51,690 nt of DNA from the NCBI GenBank assembly GCA_938049225.1, contig CALICM010000058.1, forward strand, positions 1 through 51,690. Direction: 5' to 3'. The position numbers were made by a program, and so were the translations under genes. Below the pieces are notes generated by a model. The model saw only the letters and a list, made by a program, of their open reading frames with translations. It was not told the DNA's origin and did no database searches. Positions 46,589 through 51,690 of this stretch are shown here, piece by piece (position 1 is the stretch's first letter; each line of letters starts with the position of its first letter). This stretch comes from an uncultured Paracoccaceae bacterium (GTDB lineage: Bacteria; Pseudomonadota; Alphaproteobacteria; Rhodobacterales; Rhodobacteraceae).

Positions 46589-46636
46589 GCACCCATAGCT
46601 CAGCTGGATAGAGCACCGCCCTCCGAAGGCGGATGT
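46589..46636 (+). pseudogene. Truncated tRNA-Arg (5' part only)
   Basis: The first 48 or so bases match the intact tRNA-Arg(CCG) downstream with few changes: acceptor 5' strand GCACCCA, D arm, and the anticodon arm with CCG. Similarity stops after the anticodon stem; the T arm and 3' acceptor strand are missing. It lies 179 bases before the intact gene. Confidence 0.8.
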
Positions 46637-46767
46637 CAAGTCTGGCGATGGCGAAAGGTGCTGGAAGAAAGAAGTGACTAAACAACGGCTTGAGCGGATA
46701 TCGGGTTCGCTCTTCAAGAGGCCGAAAATCTCGCGTAAGCATGACGTAAGCATCTCGCGAACGGTAT

Positions 46768-46844
46768 GCACCCGTAGCTCAGCTGGATAGAGCGCCGCCC
46801 TCCGAAGGCGGAGGCCAGAGGTTCGAATCCTCTCGGGTGCGCCA
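46768..46844 (+). tRNA. tRNA-Arg (CCG)
   Basis: A complete 77-base cloverleaf: acceptor GCACCCG/CGGGTGC, D arm with AGCTCAGCTGGATAGAGC, anticodon stem-loop CCGCCCTCCGAAGGCGG with anticodon CCG, T arm AGAGGTTCGAATCCTCT, discriminator G and encoded CCA. It reads CGG codons. The phage packaging module begins directly behind its 3' end, a common integration site. Confidence 0.96.
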
Positions 46845-46940
46845 ATAATTTCAATGACTTAGGTAGTTTGGTGGTCGAGGGGATTTCGCAATATGTGTCA
46901 CTTGATGTGTTGCGGCGAAAGCACAGCGATTCCTGACACA

Positions 46941-47321
46941 TCACCCCGCTTCCATCCCGCGCCAACGCTTGATTGCGCGATGCATCAGCCAGTTTTCGGT
47001 TTCGCACTTCAGCAACATACCCACACGATAAAGGTCTTCCTTCGTGCATCCACCGGGATCGGTTGCGATCTGCATGGCGACATCAGGTTTAGAAGGGACA
47101 GGTTCCCTCTTACCGCCACCGCCAACCCGCTTTGTGCCCGTTCTGATAAAGCTGCCCTTGAGATGCATTTTGCTGTCTTTGGGCAGGCTGTCGAAGAACG
47201 ACCGCAGTTTTTCTTGTGTGGTGCCCAATGTAATGGCGACGTGCTTCATACTTCTTTCGTTCGAAGGGACGCTCAATGCGGCGGCAAGCACGGTTTCATA
47301 TGTCAGTTCAACGGTAGTCAT
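46941..47321 (-). CDS. Hypothetical phage-region protein
   Basis: A 126-residue protein without a recognised domain. Charged; a central basic segment [19 protein letters not shown] is flanked by helical parts. ATG 47321 is preceded by GAAAGAGAAATC; the frame extends to 47375. Last gene of the phage module before tRNA-Arg. Confidence 0.6.
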   Translation of the reverse strand: MTTVELTYETVLAAALSVPSNERSMKHVAITLGTTQEKLRSFFDSLPKDSKMHLKGSFIRTGTKRVGGGGKREPVPSKPDVAMQIATDPGGCTKEDLYRVGMLLKCETENWLMHRAIKRWRGMEAG

Positions 47322-47428
47322 GATTTCTCTTTCAAATGAGGTGATCCAGCCGGTGAACCACGAAAGGAATAGCACCCTTCACCAGCTGGACCGTCACCCC
47401 GACCGACATGGGCTGGGCCGGGGGATCG

Positions 47429-47458
47429 GCAGCAGGGAAATCCGCATAACCCTGCTGC
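47429..47458 (-). terminator. Hairpin behind the 274-residue phage protein gene
   Basis: GCAGCAGGG (47429-47437) and CCCTGCTGC (47450-47458) form a perfect 9-bp stem with a 12-base loop, just downstream of the gene ending at 47466. No T tract follows on the minus strand. Confidence 0.45.
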
Positions 47459-47465
47459 GATGCTG

Positions 47466-48290
47466 TTACGCGCGGGCCATGCCTTTCAACTTGCCTAAGG
47501 CATCGTTGGATGCTTGCTGATCGGCCAGACGATAGCCGTTGATACTGTCCTTCTTCTTCCCGATGGCCTTGGACCCGGTTGTCATGTGCTTCAGAACCAC
47601 GTCTGATTTCTCATATGCGGCCCAAAGCGCAGGGCTGGTCCGCTTCCGGGCTTCCAGTCGCACAGCGTCCACATCCTTCGCCTTCAGACCCATCAGATGT
47701 GGTGGACTGTTCAGGATCACACTTACCGTAGCCATGTCACCGTCCGTGGCCGCTTTGATTGCCTGATAGCGTGCATCAGTCGGGCTTAGAGACTTCAGGT
47801 GGTTGCGGATGTCAGAACGAAGCGGCGCGTCACTCTGGGTGGTTGGACAAGTGATGGCAGCGTCGATTTTCTTCAGGATCGCTTCCTGATACTGGGCAAC
47901 CTTGCGGATGTCAGCATCCAGCCGTTCCTGTTCTTTCGCCAGCAAGGGATCAGCGCTGTCGGCCAGTTCCCCAAACTTGCTGCCAACGGAACGGATGCCT
48001 TCCGGGGTTTGAACCAGACGGGCAGCGGGATGACCCGCCTTTTCCATTGCAGCCTGTTCGACATTCACAGCGGTCATGGCTTCAGCAACGGCCTTGTGGG
48101 TCTCTTCAGCCCGTTCCAGCGCCCTGATCGAGATTTCACTGATCGCTGTGCCTAAATCACCAGCACTGCCCAACGTGTCAGCATAGGTGACAAGGTGACG
48201 TGCTTCAGCGCCCGCAGGATAGCGTTCAGGATTGGGTGGGCGGTAGGCTTTCGGACCTAGCTTCGTGTTGATCTTTGGTTGTTCAGCCAT
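47466..48290 (-). CDS. Hypothetical phage protein
   Basis: A 274-residue, largely helical protein with Ala-, Glu- and Lys-rich stretches suggestive of coiled coil (about residues 50-140). ATG 48290 follows AAAGGAAATCCC. It stands just behind the large terminase gene, where a portal gene would be expected in a tailed phage, but its length and composition do not fit a portal. Function unknown. Confidence 0.65.
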   Translation of the reverse strand: MAEQPKINTKLGPKAYRPPNPERYPAGAEARHLVTYADTLGSAGDLGTAISEISIRALERAEETHKAVAEAMTAVNVEQAAMEKAGHPAARLVQTPEGIRSVGSKFGELADSADPLLAKEQERLDADIRKVAQYQEAILKKIDAAITCPTTQSDAPLRSDIRNHLKSLSPTDARYQAIKAATDGDMATVSVILNSPPHLMGLKAKDVDAVRLEARKRTSPALWAAYEKSDVVLKHMTTGSKAIGKKKDSINGYRLADQQASNDALGKLKGMARA

Positions 48291-48318
48291 GGGATTTCCT
48301 TTCATGGTGGTTGGTTGA

Positions 48319-49785
48319 TTAGTAAGGGGATTTGACCTTGCCCATCTTGCCTTGCTTGGTGCAGGCGAAGGTCGTGAGATATGAAGCGCTGTCCAAAGCG
48401 TGGTCGTCGGCAAACTTGGGGTCGATGTCGTCTGGGTTGTGAGGATTTGTTGGGACATCTGGTAATGTGGCCGTCAGGTAGGTGCAGCTGGGGTGGATAT
48501 AGAGGCCGGGGCCAGTGTCGTGCTTCGCCGCGTCCAGCATCTGCGTGATCAAGGCCCACCCTTGCGCACGGTTCTTGGTCGGCGGATAGCAGGGCACCCC
48601 GGAAGAACTGAGCATCTGGTGGACTAAATCGTTGTTCAGGCCGCGTGCCGTGTCATGGCGGGTCGGCGGCACAGCACGAAGCCCGCACTGGTTCAGGCAC
48701 AAATCCTTGATTAGTTCAGCCCAACCTTCCGGCGCGATCCCGGTGCCCAAAGACAGATCGTTTTCTGGATCGGCCAGCGTGTGGACTTCAGCCATGATGA
48801 ACAGTGACCCGGCCCGATACACGCGACCGCCTTCTTCAAGGATGATGTCACGGGGCATCTTCAGGCCCAGATGGAAGCAGCAGGCGGATCGCGTGCCCCA
48901 GTCACCACCGCCGCGAAGAACCGGGCCATATCGCAGCAGTTCCTGCACGGTCAGGCTTTCCGGCAACAGATGGATGTTGGGGTCATACTGCCCACCAAAG
49001 AAAGAACTGAGGTTCAGGTTGTATTCACCCTTGATCCAAGCCGCTTCCTTGTCCGGGTTCCCCTTACAGGCGCGTTTCAAACGGGCAATATAGGCCGTCT
49101 GGTCGATGTGGTCGTTGTCTCTGAGGGTCGAATGCACGTTGATGTATCGCAGCCCACTTTCGTCGGTCCATGGCTTCAGGATGCCGTGCTTCAGGAATGT
49201 CTGAACAATGCGTCCGTGGCTGGCACCGAACGGGTTGCTAAGGATCAGAACCGGCAGATGCCAGCCTTCTGGGCCTCTCATGTTACTCTGAATGGTCCAC
49301 ATCATGTCCCATCCGGCTTTGGAATAGTTTCCGGCCTCATCAAAGAAAGCAGCGGTGTAGGTCTTGCCTTGGATAGATGCGTATTGTTTCGTATCCGAGA
49401 ACGGTCGGATTTCGACACTGGCGATCCCATCAGGGAACTGGATGCTGATGGTCCCAGCGTTTTGGTTTCGCGTGACGTTCTGCTTACCAAAGGCCATGCA
49501 GAGCATCAGGAACAACTCATTCCCGATCTGGATGCACCCGGCGTGGCTTTCGCGGCCCAAGAACACACGAGACCGGTGACCTTGCTGGGTGATCACCCGA
49601 ACGATGGTCAGAAGCATCCCTGTCGTTTTCCCGCTTCCCCGTGAACCACCATGATGCACCACGTCAAGTTTCTGGCAATACTGATCGGCCAGCAACGTCT
49701 TGACGTTGTGTTCCATCGCAGCTGCGACAGCCTGTGGTGCATCTGATGGTTTGGTCACGGTGTTCATCATGAGATGGGCTTTCAT
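48319..49785 (-). CDS. Phage terminase large subunit
   Basis: DNA-packaging motor and nuclease, 488 residues. Walker A HHGGSRGSGKTT (near residue 50), Walker B YTAAFFDEAG (near 145), the coupling motif region VLILSNPFGASHG, then a C-terminal RNase H-like nuclease domain with GGDWGTRSACC as the first acidic motif and DPKFADDHALDSASY near the end. ATG 49785 lies one base after the stop of the preceding gene; ATG 49770 is an alternative. Confidence 0.88.
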   Translation of the reverse strand: MKAHLMMNTVTKPSDAPQAVAAAMEHNVKTLLADQYCQKLDVVHHGGSRGSGKTTGMLLTIVRVITQQGHRSRVFLGRESHAGCIQIGNELFLMLCMAFGKQNVTRNQNAGTISIQFPDGIASVEIRPFSDTKQYASIQGKTYTAAFFDEAGNYSKAGWDMMWTIQSNMRGPEGWHLPVLILSNPFGASHGRIVQTFLKHGILKPWTDESGLRYINVHSTLRDNDHIDQTAYIARLKRACKGNPDKEAAWIKGEYNLNLSSFFGGQYDPNIHLLPESLTVQELLRYGPVLRGGGDWGTRSACCFHLGLKMPRDIILEEGGRVYRAGSLFIMAEVHTLADPENDLSLGTGIAPEGWAELIKDLCLNQCGLRAVPPTRHDTARGLNNDLVHQMLSSSGVPCYPPTKNRAQGWALITQMLDAAKHDTGPGLYIHPSCTYLTATLPDVPTNPHNPDDIDPKFADDHALDSASYLTTFACTKQGKMGKVKSPY

Positions 49786-49786
49786 A

Positions 49787-50065
49787 TTATCGGGGATCGG
49801 GGCCGAATGATTTTGGCCACGGAATTCCGGCGGGGATCGCGTCGGGTGACAGGGCTTTCACGCCTTTGGCGAGAACCGGGGCACCGCTGGCGTCAATGCC
49901 GCCGGTGAACAGCGCGTTGCCGGTGCGATACAGCCCAATCAGCTGTTCACCAGTGCGGGCATCGCGGTAGCCATGTGCAGCGCGAGGTTCGAGGCGTCCA
50001 AGATCACCGGGATTGAACAGGTATTCTTGGCCTTCAGCGTCGATCTGTCGTGGGAAGTCAGTCAT
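49787..50065 (-). CDS. Small phage protein
   Basis: A 92-residue protein without recognised domain, rich in Gly and Pro (AAHGYRDARTGEQLIGLYRT). Ribosome binding site AAGGAAATCGACGT precedes the ATG. Its start overlaps the preceding small gene by four bases and its stop adjoins the terminase start. Confidence 0.65.
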   Translation of the reverse strand: MTDFPRQIDAEGQEYLFNPGDLGRLEPRAAHGYRDARTGEQLIGLYRTGNALFTGGIDASGAPVLAKGVKALSPDAIPAGIPWPKSFGPDPR

Positions 50066-50217
50066 ACGTCGATTTCCTTCAGCAGGTTAGTAAGCCGGTC
50101 TTTGATCAAGCCCAGTTCGTAATCAGTGCATGCCTTGGAAACCGCGCGGTCGAAGTTCAATTCAGCGGCATCCAAACATTGGCGCATAGAGGCAGGGGCC
50201 TTGGGTTCACGTGCCAT
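50062..50217 (-). CDS. Very small phage protein (51 residues)
   Basis: A 51-residue frame starting at ATG 50217 after AGGAACC and ending in TGA that overlaps the next ATG by four bases. The peptide (start MAREPKAPASMRQCLDAAEL, end NLLKEIDV) is helical and charged. Translational coupling and matching ribosome binding sites make it a likely gene. Function unknown. Confidence 0.6.
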   Translation of the reverse strand: MAREPKAPASMRQCLDAAELNFDRAVSKACTDYELGLIKDRLTNLLKEIDV

Positions 50218-50467
50218 CGGTTGGTTCCTGACCTTGTTGGCGGCAACAGAAGGCCAATCGCTGGCATTCGATCAGCTGATCAAACAGCGGGGACTGCATG
50301 AATGCCCCAAGTTGGGCGTACAGTTCGAGTTCTTCCGGTGTGTCCACGTTGTCGCGCAGGATGACGGTCATCATTGCCTTGGCTTCAGTGAAATCCATGT
50401 TCCACGCATGGCTGGGATGCCCAATTGGTTGAGGGTCAGCGGTTGGGGAGGGTGGTTTGGTGGTCAT
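50207..50467 (-). CDS. Small phage protein
   Basis: An 86-residue protein from ATG 50467, eight bases after GGAG; ATG 50473 is too close to it. MDFTEAKAMMTVILRDNVDT and LAFCCRQQGQ are features but no family is recognised. It overlaps the next small gene by 11 bases. Confidence 0.6.
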   Translation of the reverse strand: MTTKPPSPTADPQPIGHPSHAWNMDFTEAKAMMTVILRDNVDTPEELELYAQLGAFMQSPLFDQLIECQRLAFCCRQQGQEPTDGT

Positions 50468-50469
50468 TG

Positions 50470-50874
50470 TCATTGCTCCAAATGTGGGGGCTTTGCCGGT
50501 GCCGATGGCCCTTTGCCGTTCGGCCAATCCTGTGGAAGAATTTCACTGTTCGAGATTGCACGGCCAAGGCGCTTCTTTGCGTTGGCAACAGCTTCGTTAC
50601 TTTCAGCCTTGCGAAGGGCGACATCAGCTTGTTGATGCTGAATATCGTAACGAGCAAGAACACGCATATGTTCCAGCTTGGCTTCAGCTGCCTGCAGGCG
50701 GATCGTCTGAAATAGATCACAGCCCTTCAGAAGCGTTACGGTCTGCTTCTTCTCTGTCGTGTCAGCAGCCTTCGATAGGGCTTCGATTACCCATCTGGTG
50801 TCCAGATTGTCGATCTGGTTCCAGATATGGGCCTTCGCGTTCATGCCCAATGGTCGTGCATCCCTGTTTGGCAT
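50470..50874 (-). CDS. Hypothetical phage protein, coiled-coil-like
   Basis: A 134-residue helical protein; the stretch KLEHMRVLARYDIQHQQADV and following charged residues look like coiled coil. ATG 50874 follows AAAGGAATTAAA. It sits directly behind the small-terminase-like gene and ends three bases before the next start. Confidence 0.65.
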   Translation of the reverse strand: MPNRDARPLGMNAKAHIWNQIDNLDTRWVIEALSKAADTTEKKQTVTLLKGCDLFQTIRLQAAEAKLEHMRVLARYDIQHQQADVALRKAESNEAVANAKKRLGRAISNSEILPQDWPNGKGPSAPAKPPHLEQ

Positions 50875-50875
50875 T

Positions 50876-51382
50876 TTAATTCCTTTCGATTGAAGTGATG
50901 GACGGGGGAGTGGCGGCCTTGTCGTCAGTGTCCGCAGGCGTCACGTCGCGATACTGCGCAGTGAGGGCTTCCAGTTGTTCATCCGACATCGTGCCGGGGA
51001 TGTTGATCGTGACAGGTGATGGCTGATGCCCAGCTGGGGACGGGGTTTCGCGACCGCTGTGGCCTTTGCCCAAGACAGCGCCGTGGACATACTTCAGCAT
51101 TCCGGGATCACCCTCCAACGCCTGCTGGACCATCAGGCTCACGACCTGTGTTTCAAGATCGCTGCGACCGGCGTCGATGGCCGCTTGCACATCTTCGTCC
51201 GCCATCGCCAGACGTTCTAGGGTCCGCAGCGACATGCCCAGATGGGATGCAATGGTGCCGATGGACACACCGCACTGGGCCATCCGGGTGATGACCTGCA
51301 GGCCTTCGCGCGTGACGATCCAAGGTTGACCCTTGCCGGTGTCGCGATAGGCTAGTGGAGTTGATGGCAGGTTATAGGCCAC
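50876..51382 (-). CDS. Terminase small-subunit-like protein
   Basis: A 168-residue protein with a helix-turn-helix, VITRMAQCGVSIGTIASHLG and MSLRTLERLA, followed by LVSLMVQQALEGDPGMLKYV-type helices; this layout is found in phage terminase small subunits that recognise packaging sites. The start is GTG 51382 with AAAGGAACG upstream. The assignment rests on the HTH and on its place upstream of the large terminase gene. Confidence 0.65.
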   Translation of the reverse strand: MAYNLPSTPLAYRDTGKGQPWIVTREGLQVITRMAQCGVSIGTIASHLGMSLRTLERLAMADEDVQAAIDAGRSDLETQVVSLMVQQALEGDPGMLKYVHGAVLGKGHSGRETPSPAGHQPSPVTINIPGTMSDEQLEALTAQYRDVTPADTDDKAATPPSITSIERN

Positions 51383-51690
51383 GGGGCGGTCGTTCCTTTC
51401 TGTTTGGTTCGATGAGGCTTATGTCACAGCGCCAAGCGGCCTATCTACTCGGGGGAAAAACCCGTAGGAGAGCCGAAATCAGGGCTATTTCGTCGCTGGC
51501 AGTGCATATCTGACACATAATTGGGCGATTAATGACCCCGGTGTGGCGTAACTAATTGATTATAAATAAAATAAATATAAGGGGTGCTGCCTAATGGGTT
51601 CTGCGCACCTTAAAATGGCAAATAGGTCAGCAATATTGACCTATTTGGATTGCGACAGGGAGAGACGGACCACTTGCCCACAAGACGGGG
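51383..51690. other. AT-rich leader region of the phage module
   Basis: About 308 bases without a gene. A very AT-rich stretch (about 51553-51581) includes a minus-strand TATAAT (51564-51559), a weak promoter candidate for the packaging genes. A long inverted repeat lies further right. Confidence 0.4.
51619..51647. repeat. 11-bp inverted repeat, operator-like
   Basis: CAAATAGGTCA (51619-51629) and TGACCTATTTG (51637-51647) are perfect inverted repeats with a 7-base AT-rich spacer. Upstream of the packaging operon, it may be a phage repressor or activator site. Confidence 0.6.

Noticed and set aside
46454-47049. Minus-strand frames containing FGGR-x-SIQLSYGC
   Set aside because: These are antisense translations of the tRNA-Arg sequences, a known source of false genes.
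1-51690. CRISPR array or rRNA genes
   Set aside because: No regularly spaced direct repeats and no rRNA-like sequence seen by eye anywhere in the window.

Overview
The window comes from an alphaproteobacterium of the Rhodobacteraceae (Roseobacter/Rhodobacter type). Pointers are a ChvG/ChvI - HprK - RapZ - EIIA - HPr regulatory string divergent from pckA, a short-form HisG with HisZ, a HvrA-type H-NS protein, a (2S)-methylsuccinyl-CoA dehydrogenase of the ethylmalonyl-CoA pathway, GANTC sites clustered before rpoD, and Hint-domain surface proteins. All of this is read from protein motifs and gene order; no database search was possible.

Layout. 0.1-4.8 kb: a small HEPN-like protein, a DEAD-box RNA helicase, a 1-Cys peroxiredoxin, a short-chain dehydrogenase, a HIG1-type two-helix membrane protein and a PduO-type cobalamin adenosyltransferase. 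4.8-8.7 kb: a degenerate Hint protein, then a one-component HTH/periplasmic-binding-like regulator convergent with a tungstate ABC transporter (tupABC). 8.7-11.8 kb: a same-strand cluster of a GNAT acetyltransferase, a radical SAM protein, an HlyC-like lysine acyltransferase and a Hint-domain protein; this is the most unusual locus in the window. 11.9-16.6 kb: VOC protein, etfBA, 3-hydroxyacyl-CoA dehydrogenase, YceI and cytochrome b561. 16.6-23.1 kb: the permease-less regulatory PTS (HPr, EIIA, RapZ, HprK), ChvG/ChvI and PEP carboxykinase. 23.1-28.6 kb: gamma-glutamyltransferase family protein, TauE/SafE permease, methylsuccinyl-CoA dehydrogenase and an Old Yellow Enzyme family gene broken by one extra G in a G7 run. 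28.7-31.6 kb: copper P-type ATPase and CueR with a textbook 19-bp-spacer MerR-type promoter. 31.8-37.0 kb: SprA-related putative metalloprotease, flavin reductase, SleB-like lipoprotein, then hisS-hisZ-hisG. 37.4-43 kb: an H-NS family protein, an orphan ORF, then rpoD and dnaG. 43.1-45.5 kb: FCD-type GntR regulator, OmpA-family lipoprotein and a thioredoxin-like protein.

45.5-51.7 kb is accessory DNA. It holds a decayed IS3-family transposase, a truncated copy of tRNA-Arg followed by an intact tRNA-Arg(CCG), and then a minus-strand phage packaging module (terminase small-subunit-like protein, several small proteins, terminase large subunit, two unknowns) that runs up to the 3' end of the tRNA. 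No portal or capsid gene lies between the large terminase and the tRNA, so this is either the edge of a rearranged prophage or a phage-derived island; its right end is outside the window.

How the genes work together. EtfAB can accept electrons from acyl-CoA dehydrogenases such as Mcd. The HPr/EIIA/HprK/RapZ set has no sugar permease here and most likely acts as a metabolic sensor feeding ChvG/ChvI and the adjacent gluconeogenic pckA. CopA/CueR form a self-contained copper-efflux circuit. The Hint protein, HlyC-like acyltransferase and radical SAM protein look like a substrate with its modifying enzymes, but this is inference from synteny.
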